This document shows positions 21,486 to 31,362 of a stretch of 64,000 nucleotides of DNA, in pieces. Origin of the DNA: Acidicapsa dinghuensis (GTDB taxonomy: Bacteria > Acidobacteriota > Terriglobia > Terriglobales > Acidobacteriaceae). The position numbers and the translations under genes were made by a program. The number at the start of each line of letters is the position of its first letter. The first letter of the stretch is position 1. The stretch is from the NCBI RefSeq assembly GCF_025685685.1, contig NZ_JAGSYH010000009.1, positions 62,001 to 126,000 on the forward strand, in the 5' to 3' direction. Under the pieces are notes generated by a model, which saw only the letters and a list, made by a program, of their open reading frames with translations, had not been told where the DNA came from and ran no database searches.

Positions 21486-24317
21486 ATGACCTGGCTCCGA
21501 AACCTCACCCACGGCCTCCGTTCCCTAATCCATAAGCCCAGCGTCGACCGCGAACTCGATGAAGAGCTCGCCGCATTCGCTGCTGCCTCAGCCGCTGACA
21601 AACAGCGCTCCGGCATGTCCGCGCGGGAAGCTCGCCGCGCCGCGCGAGCCGAGATTGGCAGCATGGGAGCCGTCAAGCATCAGGTCTGGTCCTCCCGCTG
21701 GGAAGGCACCTTCGACGCCATCCTCCAGGACACGCGCTTCAGCCTGCGCATGCTCCTCAAGAGCCCCGGCTTCACCTTCGTCGCGCTGCTCTCGCTCGCT
21801 CTCGGCATCGGAGCCAACACCGCCATCTTCACCCTGCTCAATCAGGTTCTACTCCAGAACCTTCCCGTCGAACACCCCGAACAGCTCGTCACGCTCGGCG
21901 AAACCAGCAGCTCCGGAGTGGCCGGCGGCATCGATCTAGGCGACTATGGTCTCTTTCCCTGGTACTTCGCCCGCCAGCTTGCCTCTGACCACGGCCCATT
22001 CCAGGGCATCGCCTCGTACTGCAGCTTCTCCGACAAGGCCAGCATCCGCCTGCCCGGCAGCGCCTCGACTGACGCAGCCATTCTCGCGCCCGTCACACTG
22101 GTCTCCGGCAACTATTTTGATTTGATCGGCGCCCACCCATTCCTGGGTCGCGCCATTAATAACACCGATGACGCCACCCCCGGCAGCGGAGCCGTCGTGG
22201 TGCTCAGTTACCACTTCTGGCAGGAGCAGCTCTCCGCCAACCCCAATATTCTCGGCAAAACTCTCACCGTCAACGGCACACCCTTCGCCATTGTCGGCAT
22301 CATGCCTCCGTCCTTCCACGGCCTCAAACAGGATCTCGTAGCCGCCGATCTGTGGACACCCATCAGCATGCAGCCCCAGGTCCTCAGCCAGGCATCCTTC
22401 CTCACCCGCGATGGGCCCTACTTCCTGCAGCTCTTCGCCCGCCTCAGCCCACAGGCCGCCAACGACAAGGCAGCCTTCGCGCAATCGCAGGCCTGGCTCG
22501 ACCAGCAGATCCGCACCGGCATCCGCGCCAATGACGCCACCCAGATCACCCCAGCGCGCGAGGGTGAAATCGCCCGCCACACCGTTCCGCTCATTCCCGC
22601 CGCGCGCGGAGCATCCTTCCTGCGCAGCCGCTACGGTGCATCGCTTTGGATACTCATGGGTGTTGTGGGGCTCGTCCTGCTCATCGCATGCGCCAATCTC
22701 GCCAACTTCTTGTTGGCTCGCGCCACCGCCCGGCAGCGTGAACTCGCAACCCGTCTTGCTCTCGGTTCCAGCCGTATCCGCATCCTGCGTCAGAGCCTCA
22801 TCGAAACGCTCCTGCTCTCGCTCCTCGGCGGCGCGCTCGGACTGACCCTGGCCTTCGTGGCGACGCGTGTCCTCATCGCGTATGTCAGCAACGGTGAGGG
22901 ATACACAGCCCTGTCCCCCACACCCGATCCTGCCGTTCTGCTATTCACGCTCGGCGTCTGCGTCACCACGGCGTTGCTCTTCGGCATCGCACCGGCTCTT
23001 ACCGCCGCTCGTACCGGAGCCGGCTCACTCACCAGTAACACCCGTGTATCCACTGCAGGCCGCTCCGCTCAACTGCTGCCCAAGTCGCTCGTCGCCGCGC
23101 AGGTCATTTTGTCTCTGCTCCTGCTCATCACTGCCGGTCTCTTCCTGCGCACACTGCAAAATCTCCAGGACCAGGACTTTGGCTTCGACAGCTCGCATCT
23201 GCTTATTGCCTGGATCAACCCCAAGCTCGTCGGCTACAAACCCAGCCAGACTCCCGCTCTGCATCAGTCGCTGCTCGAACGCATCTCCGCCATTCCCGGC
23301 GTTCGTTCAGCAGCGCTCGCCGCCGCCCCGCCCATGAGCTCGGGCAACTGGTCTTCCTCGTTCAAGATCGAGGGCTACACACCCGGGCCCAAAGAGAGCA
23401 TGAACTCCGTCCTCAATCGCGTCTCGGGCCAATACTTCGAGACCGCTGGCATTCCGATCATTACTGGTCGCGCCATCGGTGACTCCGATACCCAGACCAC
23501 CGGTAAGGTCGCCATCATCAATGAATCCGCCGCCCGCCGTTTCTTCCCCAAAGGCGGCATCATTGGCCGCAATATCACCATCGACATCGATTCCGTGAAA
23601 GGTCCGTGGCGCATCGTCGGCATCGCCCGCGACACCAAGAACATCGATCCACGCCAGACCGATCAGCCCATCATGATCTGGATTCCTCTTGCGCAGATTC
23701 CGCCCATGGCGCCCGTGGCTTTCGTTGGCCCTCCCACTCCAGGCCAACCCGTCCCGCAGGAAGAAAATCAGGACCGCTTCGCCAGCGTCATCCTCGCCCG
23801 CACCACTGGTGACCCCGCAAAAACCATTGCCGATCTTCGCTCCGCTGTAACGCAGGTCGACCCCAACCTGCCCATCATCGACATCCGCACCATCGAGCAG
23901 CACATCGGCGGCTTCATGACTCAGCTCACGCTGGTCTCTCGCCTCTGCGGCTTCTTCTCCATCCTCGCACTCGTACTCGCCGCCATCGGCCTCTACGGAG
24001 TCATGAGCTATTCGGTCGTCCGCCGCACCAGCGAGATCGGCATCCGTCTCGCCCTCGGTGCGCAGGCCCAGACCGTCCTCTGGATGATCCTCCGCGAATC
24101 CCTGCTGCTCCTCATCATCGGTGTCGCTGTCGGCCTCCCGCTAACGTTGAGCCTCACCCGCCTTCTTCGCGACCAACTCTACGGCCTTACCGCCACTGAC
24201 CCCATCACCTTTGCCGGCGCCATCGCCGTCGTTGCTCTCATCACTGTCGTCGCCGCATGGCTACCCGCCCGCCGCGCCGCCAAAGTCGACCCCATGATCG
24301 CTCTCCGCTGCGAGTAG
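21486..24317 (+). CDS. ADOP-family permease (duplicated MacB/FtsX-type ABC permease without ATPase)
   Basis: The protein is 943 residues. The start at 21486 (MTWLRNLTHGLRSL) has AGAGGA just upstream; the open frame further up is not coding. The order is a charged N-terminal segment of ~85 residues with an ELDEELAAFAA helix, a first TM helix near 100 (SPGFTFVALLSLALGIGANT), a MacB-like periplasmic domain, an FtsX block of three helices (~400-520), then a second helix, periplasmic domain and FtsX block ending PARRAAKVDPMIALRCE. This is the acidobacterial duplicated orphan permease architecture. No ATPase gene is adjacent. Transport or mechanotransmission substrate is unknown. Confidence 0.9.
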   Translation: MTWLRNLTHGLRSLIHKPSVDRELDEELAAFAAASAADKQRSGMSAREARRAARAEIGSMGAVKHQVWSSRWEGTFDAILQDTRFSLRMLLKSPGFTFVALLSLALGIGANTAIFTLLNQVLLQNLPVEHPEQLVTLGETSSSGVAGGIDLGDYGLFPWYFARQLASDHGPFQGIASYCSFSDKASIRLPGSASTDAAILAPVTLVSGNYFDLIGAHPFLGRAINNTDDATPGSGAVVVLSYHFWQEQLSANPNILGKTLTVNGTPFAIVGIMPPSFHGLKQDLVAADLWTPISMQPQVLSQASFLTRDGPYFLQLFARLSPQAANDKAAFAQSQAWLDQQIRTGIRANDATQITPAREGEIARHTVPLIPAARGASFLRSRYGASLWILMGVVGLVLLIACANLANFLLARATARQRELATRLALGSSRIRILRQSLIETLLLSLLGGALGLTLAFVATRVLIAYVSNGEGYTALSPTPDPAVLLFTLGVCVTTALLFGIAPALTAARTGAGSLTSNTRVSTAGRSAQLLPKSLVAAQVILSLLLLITAGLFLRTLQNLQDQDFGFDSSHLLIAWINPKLVGYKPSQTPALHQSLLERISAIPGVRSAALAAAPPMSSGNWSSSFKIEGYTPGPKESMNSVLNRVSGQYFETAGIPIITGRAIGDSDTQTTGKVAIINESAARRFFPKGGIIGRNITIDIDSVKGPWRIVGIARDTKNIDPRQTDQPIMIWIPLAQIPPMAPVAFVGPPTPGQPVPQEENQDRFASVILARTTGDPAKTIADLRSAVTQVDPNLPIIDIRTIEQHIGGFMTQLTLVSRLCGFFSILALVLAAIGLYGVMSYSVVRRTSEIGIRLALGAQAQTVLWMILRESLLLLIIGVAVGLPLTLSLTRLLRDQLYGLTATDPITFAGAIAVVALITVVAAWLPARRAAKVDPMIALRCE

Positions 24318-24333
24318 GACACGAGGAATCCAA

Positions 24334-27084
24334 ATGACCTGGTTACGTAATCTCACCACCGGCCTCCGCTCCCTGATTTCCAAGCCTCGCGTCGACAGCG
24401 AGCTTGACGAAGAACTAGCCTCTTTCGCCGCCTCCTCAGCCGCGGACAAACAGCGCGCCGGTATGAGCCCGCGCGAAGCCCGCCGCGCCGCGCGAGCCGA
24501 GATCGGCAGCGTCGCCGCTGTGAAGCATCAGGTCTGGTCCTCGCGTTGGGAAGGCGTCCTCGACAACTTCTTCCACGATCTTCGCTACAGCTTCCGCATG
24601 ATGCTCAAGAGCCCCGGCTTCACACTCATTGCGCTGCTCTCGCTCGCGCTCGGCATCGGTGCCAACACTGCCATCTTCACCCTGCTCAACGCAATCCTGC
24701 TGCGCCCCCTGCCGGTCCTCAAGCCACAAGAGTTATACCTCTTCGGACCCGGAAGAGCCGCGGGAAGCGCAGGTGGTCTACCCGACGACAAAACCCAGCT
24801 TTTTTCCTATCCCTTCTTCCGTGAAATCAGCCAGAAGACGCAAAGCTTCTCCGGTATTGCTTCTCTTTGCAGCCTCCAGCTCGGCAACTACGCTTCCATC
24901 GACGGGGCACCTTACACTCCGGTCCACATCGATCTCGTTTCGGGCAATTATTTCTCTGTTCTTGGCGTACCAGCATTCCTCGGCCGCACCATCTCCACGG
25001 ACGACGATCGCACAGCCGGCGCTGGCCCCGTCGCCGTCGCAAGCTACGCGTGGTTCCAGCGGCAATTTCACGGCGACCCATCAGCTCTCGGCAAAATCAT
25101 CCACATACAGGAGCATGATTACACCCTTATCGGCGTAGCCCAGCCCGGCTTCTTCGGCGTCACCGTTGGCCAGTCCACTAACCTCTGGATTCCGCTCTCC
25201 ATGGAGAAAGAAGTCTCGCCCGGCTGGAATGGTCTCAACGACAAGCTCTTTCAGTCGCTCTATCTGATCGGACGTCTCAAACCTGGTATCTCAGTAAGCC
25301 AGGCCAGCGCTGAAACCAACGCATTCTTCAAGCAGGTTTTGCGCGCCGAATACGTCGGCAACCCACCCTCGCAAAAAGAACTGCAAGCCATCCAGCATGC
25401 AAGCATCGAGCTGACTCCCGCAGAGCGCGGCATCTCTCGTCTGCGCCGCGCCTTCGGCCTGCCGCTCAAGATCCTCATGACTATCGTCGCGCTCGTACTC
25501 CTCATCGCCTGCGCCAACATCGCCAACATGCTGCTTGCACGCGGCGTCGCACGCACACGCGAAATCGCCGTGCGCATGGCCCTCGGAGCCTCCCGCGCCC
25601 GCATCGTCATTCAGCTTTTAACCGAATCCCTCCTGCTCGCCTGCCTCGGTGCAGGCATTGGCGTCGCCCTCGCCTGGCGCACCGGAGCCATGTTGCTCAA
25701 CATGGCCGCGCCTGGCCCCGAGCCCGTTCCCGTCAACCTCACGCCAGACCTGCCAGTCCTTGGATTCACGCTCGGCATCACTGTCGTGACCGCGCTTCTC
25801 TTCGGCATGCTGCCTGCCTTCAAGGCCACCAGTCTTGAATTCACGCCTGCTCTCAAAGATGGTCGCGGCAGCTCTTCCGCCAAGACACGCGGCGCACTCT
25901 CGCGCTCACTCATCGTCGGTCAGGTCGCCCTCTCGGTTCTGCTCCTCATCGCTGCAGGCCTCTTCCTGCATAGCCTCCTCAAGCTCACATCCATCGATAC
26001 GGGCTTTGACAAGCGCAACACCCTTCTCTTTTCCATGGACTCCAGCACCGCCAATCTCCCCCATGGCACGCCCGATGAAATCCGCTCCGTTCATCTGCAG
26101 GAACAGATCGAGCAGCGCGTCCAGTCCATCCCCGGCGTCAAGGCCGACAGCTTCGCCTTCTTCACCTTCAACGAAGGCGGCTGGACCTCCGATGTCACCT
26201 TCAACGGAATACCTCGCACGCCCGAAAATAGCCGCGCGGTCGCAAACAATAATGTCGGCAACGGTTTCTTTGAAGCCATGGGCATTCCCCTCGTTGCTGG
26301 CCGCGCCTTCAACGATCACGACACGCAGACCTCACCCAAGGTCGCCATCATCAACGAAACCATGGCGCACCGTTTCTTCCCGAATGAATCACCCATAGGC
26401 CGTCGCTTCGGCTTCGGCGAAGACACCGCGCACAGTAACGACATTGAAGTCGTCGGCGTCGTCAAAGACGCCAAGTACTTCGGCCTCACCGAAGACGCAA
26501 CCATGGCCGATTACTTCCCTTGCACCCAGAACGTCGGCTTCTACGGCAACTTCCTCGTCCGCTATGCCCCCGGCGCGAACCGCCAGCTTCTCGTCTCCCA
26601 GATCCGCGCCGCCATCGCTCAGACCAACCCCAACATCCTCGTCACCAATGTCAGCAGTCTTGAGGAACAGGTCGATCAATCCATCTCCACTCAGTCCCTC
26701 ATCGCCAAGCTCTCCGCGTTCTTCGGAGTCCTCGCCGTCTTCCTCGCCTGCATCGGCATCTACGGTCTGCTCAATTACTCCGTAGCCCGCCGCACCAGCG
26801 AACTCGGCATCCGCCTCGCCCTCGGCGCGCAATCCAACAGCCTGCTCTGGATGATCCTCCGCGAATCCATCGTCCTGCTCACCGTCGGGCTCGTCATCGG
26901 CGTTCCCGTCGCGCTCGCTACAACACGCATCCTTAAGAGCCAACTCTATGAGCTCAGCCCGCTCGATCCGCTATCAATCTCGACTGCTGTCGCCATCATC
27001 GCCGTCATGACCGTCTTCGCGGCATGGCTGCCAGCCCGCCGAGCCACCCGCATTGATCCCATGACCGCTCTCCGCTGCGAATAA
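24334..27084 (+). CDS. ADOP-family permease (second of the first PadR unit)
   Basis: The protein has 916 residues, starts 16 bp after the previous permease and has GAGGA upstream of its ATG. It shares the paralogue's N-terminus almost residue for residue (MTWLRNLTTGLRSLISKPRVDSELDEELASFAA) and the identical VKHQVWSSRWEG segment, but the periplasmic domains are divergent. It ends ARRATRIDPMTALRCE. The layout is again N-terminal helix, MacB-like domain, FtsX block, duplicated. Tandem position and shared ends point to local duplication. It would be co-transcribed with the first permease under PadR control. Confidence 0.9.
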   Translation: MTWLRNLTTGLRSLISKPRVDSELDEELASFAASSAADKQRAGMSPREARRAARAEIGSVAAVKHQVWSSRWEGVLDNFFHDLRYSFRMMLKSPGFTLIALLSLALGIGANTAIFTLLNAILLRPLPVLKPQELYLFGPGRAAGSAGGLPDDKTQLFSYPFFREISQKTQSFSGIASLCSLQLGNYASIDGAPYTPVHIDLVSGNYFSVLGVPAFLGRTISTDDDRTAGAGPVAVASYAWFQRQFHGDPSALGKIIHIQEHDYTLIGVAQPGFFGVTVGQSTNLWIPLSMEKEVSPGWNGLNDKLFQSLYLIGRLKPGISVSQASAETNAFFKQVLRAEYVGNPPSQKELQAIQHASIELTPAERGISRLRRAFGLPLKILMTIVALVLLIACANIANMLLARGVARTREIAVRMALGASRARIVIQLLTESLLLACLGAGIGVALAWRTGAMLLNMAAPGPEPVPVNLTPDLPVLGFTLGITVVTALLFGMLPAFKATSLEFTPALKDGRGSSSAKTRGALSRSLIVGQVALSVLLLIAAGLFLHSLLKLTSIDTGFDKRNTLLFSMDSSTANLPHGTPDEIRSVHLQEQIEQRVQSIPGVKADSFAFFTFNEGGWTSDVTFNGIPRTPENSRAVANNNVGNGFFEAMGIPLVAGRAFNDHDTQTSPKVAIINETMAHRFFPNESPIGRRFGFGEDTAHSNDIEVVGVVKDAKYFGLTEDATMADYFPCTQNVGFYGNFLVRYAPGANRQLLVSQIRAAIAQTNPNILVTNVSSLEEQVDQSISTQSLIAKLSAFFGVLAVFLACIGIYGLLNYSVARRTSELGIRLALGAQSNSLLWMILRESIVLLTVGLVIGVPVALATTRILKSQLYELSPLDPLSISTAVAIIAVMTVFAAWLPARRATRIDPMTALRCE

Positions 27085-27118
27085 CAGCAGAGCGAGGACG
27101 CTGACAAACCTGTCCAAA

Positions 27119-27149
27119 AGTAAGCCGGGGATTTATCCCCGGCACAAAA
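27119..27149. repeat. Dispersed palindrome GCCGGGGAT-TT-ATCCCCGGC, copy 1
   Basis: A perfect 9-bp inverted repeat (27124-27132 with 27135-27143) followed by ACAAAAC and preceded by AAGTAA. A second copy with the same right flank lies at 34111-34141. It sits 40 bp after the permease stop; without a T-run it is not a standard terminator, though it may act as one. Confidence 0.7.
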
Positions 27150-27255
27150 CTGCTGCGAATGAGCAACGGAGAGCATTAACCGTCACTCCTAACAAACTCT
27201 GGTATAACTCTCACCATCTCCCCGCCGAGCGCCCCCACGCACGGCAAAAGGCGGC

Positions 27256-28857
27256 GTGGTGAACCAGGAAGACCTTCCCAGCCAGTCCCGGCAAATCTTC
27301 GAGCAGGCGCTCACCGCAACCCTACGCGAGCACAACCGTCCGCTGCCCGAAGACTGGCTCTTCCACACCCTCGCCGACCTGCTCCTCACCCGCGAAGCAG
27401 TCCTGAGCCTGCTTCAGCATCTCTCAGTCGCTCTGCAACACCACGGCTTCGATGGCGGCTTCCCGCCCGAGTCCGCCGACTTCTTCTTCACCTCCACACA
27501 AAAGTGCGGCGCATGGATCGGCGAAATCTATAATCTGCTCGCAATCAGCGCAATGCCCGGAGGCGATTCTCTCGAAGATATGCTGGCGCAGGTCGATAAT
27601 GCTTCTCCTCACGCCGGTGCAGTAGAACCTCCGACACCATCCGCCGCAAAGCCCGATATTCCAACCTTCTCCGCCCCTGCACCCTCACAAAGAGCCACTC
27701 TTGCGGAAGGCTCCCGCATACAGGGTCTTAGGCCCTCTCAAGTGACGCGCACGGGCATGGCGCAAGAGCCCTCACCGGCATCTGAAAAGAGCACGATTGG
27801 CGAATTCACCCGAATTTTTTCGACGCAACCAGTCATGGCTCCGGAGCCGTCCCCAACCCGCGTCACCCAGCCCTACACGCAGGCCAGCATCGTCCGCGTC
27901 TTCTACGCGACAGATCGCAACCAGACCTCGTTATCCGGTCTCGACATCGGCTACGACGCCAACCGCTCCCCCAACGGCCAACTCCACTACGGCCTCTGCG
28001 AAGTCTCGATTCCTAAAGTCCACAAGACCGGCCATCTCGAATCACCCTCCATCCTGCGCCTTGAGTTCCGCCCCGACCCCAGCAAGCACATCCTGCTCCA
28101 GCAAACGCTCTCGTTCGCCGAGCAGGAGTTCTTCCAGCAAATCACGGCATCCGTCCAGAGCTCTCCACTCCGCGATGCCTTCGTCTTCGTCCACGGCTAC
28201 AATGTGTCTTTTGAAGACGCCGCCCGCCGCACAGGACAGGTCGCCTTCGACCTCCAATTCGCTGGAGCGCCCATCTTCTACAGCTGGCCCTCACTCGGCC
28301 ACTTTGCCGATTATCTGCGCGACGAAACCAACGTCGCATGGTCCGCTCCGCATTTCGAGCGATTCCTTCATCTGCTGGCTCAATACACCGGAGCCACACG
28401 CATCCACGTCATCGCGCACAGCATGGGCAACCGCGCCGTCTGCGAAGCTCTCAACAACATGAGCCGCGACCCAGCCACCAGCCTGCGGTTAACGCATCTC
28501 GTCCTGGCCGCGCCCGACATCGATGCGCAGACCTTCGCCGAGCTCGCCGGCGCTCTCCAGCGCCTCTCCACCCGCATCACCCTCTACGAGTCCGTCAACG
28601 ACAAAGCCCTGCAGGCCTCCCGCCGCATCCACGGCAATCCCCGCGCCGGTGAACCATTGCTCATCGTCCCCGGTCTCGACACCATCGATGCCTCGCTCAT
28701 CGATACCGACTTCCTCGGCCACTCCTACTTCAGCGACAACTGGCCGCTCCTCGCTGACATTCACTCCATCCTCGCCAGCGACGAATCTCCCTCACAGCGC
28801 TTCGGCCTAGTAGCCATGCAGCATGCACAGGGCAATTACTACTCCTTCCGGCGATAA
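27256..28857 (+). CDS. Alpha/beta-hydrolase of the DUF900 family with long N-terminal extension
   Basis: The protein is 533 residues and starts with GTG (GTG GTG AAC), with AAGG just upstream. Residues 1-110 are helical; 110-220 are Pro/Ala/Ser-rich and probably flexible. From about 220 the DUF900 hydrolase begins with VRVFYATDRNQT, then DAFVFVHGYNVSFEDAARR (oxyanion strand), IFYSWPSLG, VIAHSMGNRAVCEAL with the nucleophile Ser in HSMGN, VLAAPDIDAQTF with the acid, and a late His in LGHSYFSDNW. All catalytic elements are present. No signal peptide is seen. The substrate is unknown. Confidence 0.82.
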   Translation: MVNQEDLPSQSRQIFEQALTATLREHNRPLPEDWLFHTLADLLLTREAVLSLLQHLSVALQHHGFDGGFPPESADFFFTSTQKCGAWIGEIYNLLAISAMPGGDSLEDMLAQVDNASPHAGAVEPPTPSAAKPDIPTFSAPAPSQRATLAEGSRIQGLRPSQVTRTGMAQEPSPASEKSTIGEFTRIFSTQPVMAPEPSPTRVTQPYTQASIVRVFYATDRNQTSLSGLDIGYDANRSPNGQLHYGLCEVSIPKVHKTGHLESPSILRLEFRPDPSKHILLQQTLSFAEQEFFQQITASVQSSPLRDAFVFVHGYNVSFEDAARRTGQVAFDLQFAGAPIFYSWPSLGHFADYLRDETNVAWSAPHFERFLHLLAQYTGATRIHVIAHSMGNRAVCEALNNMSRDPATSLRLTHLVLAAPDIDAQTFAELAGALQRLSTRITLYESVNDKALQASRRIHGNPRAGEPLLIVPGLDTIDASLIDTDFLGHSYFSDNWPLLADIHSILASDESPSQRFGLVAMQHAQGNYYSFRR

Positions 28858-28987
28858 TGCCCTTCGTGCGACGCCTGAACTGGCATCGTGTGACCACAAA
28901 TCCCTCATACCACTCAATCTACTGACAACATTTCTCAAAGCCGCGCGCTATACTTCCCGCACTTTGAAAGCAGTAAAGGAAGATCTC

Positions 28988-29521
28988 ATGAAAAATCTCG
29001 CTCTCCTGCTTCTCCTCACACTGCCCGCGGCATCCCTCGCTCAAACCAAAAAGCCGCCCACAGACCTGCGCGGCGTCCTCACCGAAGAACTGCACTCAAC
29101 CCACGATGTAGAAGATTGGTTCGTCCCCGCCAGCACTGCCGTCGCCGGCCTCACCGCCGATCAGGCCAAATGGACTCCCGGCAAAGACCAGCACTCCGTC
29201 GGCCAACTCGCCTATCACATCTGGTTTTGGGACACGCAGGCTCTGGCTCGCTTCAAAGGCGAAAAAGCCACTCCGGCGCCAAGCAACAATGACGAAACCT
29301 TCAACGATTACAGCCCCGCGCAATGGGATGAACTCGTTAAGAAACTCAACCAGGTGATGACCGACTGGGACACTGCCGTCGCCGCAGCGGATGACGCCAA
29401 GCTCGCTGCCAATGCCTCGCTCATCGCACACGTCGCCACGCACAACGCCTATCACATCGGCCAGATCCTCTACGTCCGCAAACTCCAGGGAGCGTGGGAT
29501 CCGAGCAAGGGTGTCAAGTAA
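28988..29521 (+). CDS. Secreted DinB-superfamily protein
   Basis: The protein is 177 residues from the ATG at 28988, which has AAGGAAG just upstream; the frame extends further 5' but without a ribosome site. MKNLALLLLLTLPAASLAQ is a signal peptide. The rest is a four-helix DinB-type fold with the usual metal-binding histidines: HSTHD near 36-40, QLAYHIWFWD near 75, and HNAYHIGQI near 150. DinB proteins bind a divalent metal and some are thiol-dependent transferases. Export of a DinB protein is known in acidobacteria-like genomes, but its role is not known. Confidence 0.82.
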   Translation: MKNLALLLLLTLPAASLAQTKKPPTDLRGVLTEELHSTHDVEDWFVPASTAVAGLTADQAKWTPGKDQHSVGQLAYHIWFWDTQALARFKGEKATPAPSNNDETFNDYSPAQWDELVKKLNQVMTDWDTAVAAADDAKLAANASLIAHVATHNAYHIGQILYVRKLQGAWDPSKGVK

Positions 29522-29605
29522 ACTCCTGCCCCACATAAGCTCCTGCTCCGCAGCGTAACGTCAGGCGTGCCTGCATGAACATACAACCAGATTGTCGGAA
29601 GATTT

Positions 29606-30010
29606 ATGACCTTGACGGACTTCGAACAAGCCCATCTCGATCTCATTCGAGATTATTTTGCTTCCATCGAATCGGGTGTATCCACGCGCGCCTTCTTCAC
29701 TGAAGATATGCTTCAAATCGAGTTCCCGAATCGCCTCAACCCCAAAGGCCAGCGTAGCGATCTCGTTTCCCTGATCCAGCGCAGCGAGATGGGAAAGAAG
29801 GTCCTCACCAGCCAGCACTACGAGATCGTTTCCGCCATCGCTCAGGGCAACCGCGCCGCCGTCGAAGCTGTCTGGACAGGCACTCTCGCCATTCCTTTCG
29901 GGGCCTTATCCGCGGGCTCTGTGATGAAGGCGTACTTCGCCATCTTCTTCCAATTCCGCGACGGCAAAATCGCCCTTCAACACAACTACGATTGTTTCGA
30001 ACCCTGGTAG
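29606..30010 (+). CDS. SnoaL/NTF2-like small protein
   Basis: The protein is 134 residues. The cone-shaped NTF2 fold is suggested by an N-terminal helix (DFEQAHLDLIRDYFASIESG), an FTEDMLQIEFP strand, the VEAVWTGTLAIPFG hairpin and a FFQFRDGKIALQHNYDCFEPW end. GGAAG lies four bases before the ATG. Members include isomerases, hydrolases and stress proteins; residues for a specific reaction cannot be assigned. It lies between DinB and the convergent propeller gene. Confidence 0.72.
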   Translation: MTLTDFEQAHLDLIRDYFASIESGVSTRAFFTEDMLQIEFPNRLNPKGQRSDLVSLIQRSEMGKKVLTSQHYEIVSAIAQGNRAAVEAVWTGTLAIPFGALSAGSVMKAYFAIFFQFRDGKIALQHNYDCFEPW

Positions 30011-30027
30011 CCGCGCTTTCACCAACT

Positions 30028-31287
30028 TCACTTCAGGCGGAACCGCATCACTCGCGCCGGGGACATCTTCATCCCCGGCTTCACATCACCGTGCTCATCC
30101 AACTTGTCCCAGCCTGAATTAGCGATGTAATAGAACCACTCACCCACTACCACCCCATGAGTCGGATCACCCAGCTCCGGTCCGCGCTCAATAACATCCT
30201 GCGTTGTAACCCGTGTCCATGAATCTTTCGTGCGCATCCGCATAACGCGTTCTGGCGTTGTGCCGTTCTGTGTCAGCAGCATTGCGTCCTGCGCAACATA
30301 CACACCATCAACTCCACTCAGCGCCGCACCACCCTCTTCATTCACCCACCGCACATCGCCGGTTTCAAGATCGAGCGATCCGATCCCACGCACATAATCC
30401 GGCACCAGAGCATGCTTTCCATCTGCAAGCATCGCGGGCGTCTGCGGAGAAATAAAATCCCTTCCATTGATCAGCGCAAGCTTCCCATCTTTCACTCGAT
30501 ATACACCGCCGCCCTCGCCATCACTCACAATCGGCTCGCCGCTCGGCATTAGCGCCATATCTCCCAGTGCTCGCTTTCCTCCATCGATACGCTGCCGCAC
30601 CGCACCGGTCTTGAGATCCAGGCACAACACTTCAGAGCGTCCCCAATCCTCCTTCGCAACATTGCTGAACCCATCGATCGCCGACTCCGTCGCCCACACC
30701 TGGCCGCGTACGGTGTCCACTTTGATCGCCATCATCGACCAGCCATGCGGCGATTTCGCAAAGTCGGTAATCTCGCCTTTCTCAGACACACGCACAATCT
30801 TCTTCTCAAGCACGCTCGTCATCAGAAAGCCTCTCGATGACGGATCGTAATCCATGTCCTCTGCAAGCACTCCGGCATCCTTCAGCGAAAACGCCGTCTC
30901 CCCACGCTGCACCGCACTCTCACTTGCCTTCATCTGATCGAGAATTGCCTGGTATCGCGGCATCTCCTGCAACGCCGCAAACTGCGCGGCTTTACCCTGC
31001 AACATCGCGTCATCCGTCTGCCCCATATCCACGAATTCCTTCAATGCAGCCAGCGCACGCTCATTCTCGTTCCCTTCCGCATACACACGCGCCTCAGACA
31101 TCACCACCGCCGGCGAATGATGCAGCATCTTTGCCAGCTCCACTACCGCCGCAACGCGCGCTGCGTGTTCGCCGGCCTTCTTCGCCTCCGCCGCCTGTTT
31201 CTGCAGCCGCGCGAATTGCTCCTGAGCAGTCTCAATAGACTGAGAAGCCCAACCTGCAAGTACAAATGCCGCAATCACAAGCCGCAT
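30028..31287 (-). CDS. Exported protein with helical N-terminus and beta-propeller domain (SMP-30-like)
   Basis: The protein is 419 residues. Three ATGs stand in a row (31293, 31290, 31287); the last is chosen since GAGG lies 7 bases before it. MRLVIAAFVLAGWASQS looks like a signal peptide. Residues 20-130 form Ala/Lys-rich helices resembling short TPR units. The rest consists of repeated propeller blades, for example GRSEVLCLDLKTGAVRQRIDG and GIGSLDLETGDVRWVNEEGG, as in SMP-30/gluconolactonase-like sensors. No enzyme residues could be set. It ends 18 bp from the convergent SnoaL-like gene. Confidence 0.7.
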   Translation of the reverse strand: MRLVIAAFVLAGWASQSIETAQEQFARLQKQAAEAKKAGEHAARVAAVVELAKMLHHSPAVVMSEARVYAEGNENERALAALKEFVDMGQTDDAMLQGKAAQFAALQEMPRYQAILDQMKASESAVQRGETAFSLKDAGVLAEDMDYDPSSRGFLMTSVLEKKIVRVSEKGEITDFAKSPHGWSMMAIKVDTVRGQVWATESAIDGFSNVAKEDWGRSEVLCLDLKTGAVRQRIDGGKRALGDMALMPSGEPIVSDGEGGGVYRVKDGKLALINGRDFISPQTPAMLADGKHALVPDYVRGIGSLDLETGDVRWVNEEGGAALSGVDGVYVAQDAMLLTQNGTTPERVMRMRTKDSWTRVTTQDVIERGPELGDPTHGVVVGEWFYYIANSGWDKLDEHGDVKPGMKMSPARVMRFRLK

Positions 31288-31362
31288 CATCATGCCTCGC
31301 ATTCTATCCACATCCGCATGCAAGTTCTCATCTGCAAGACGCTGCTACCATGAACTCGTCGC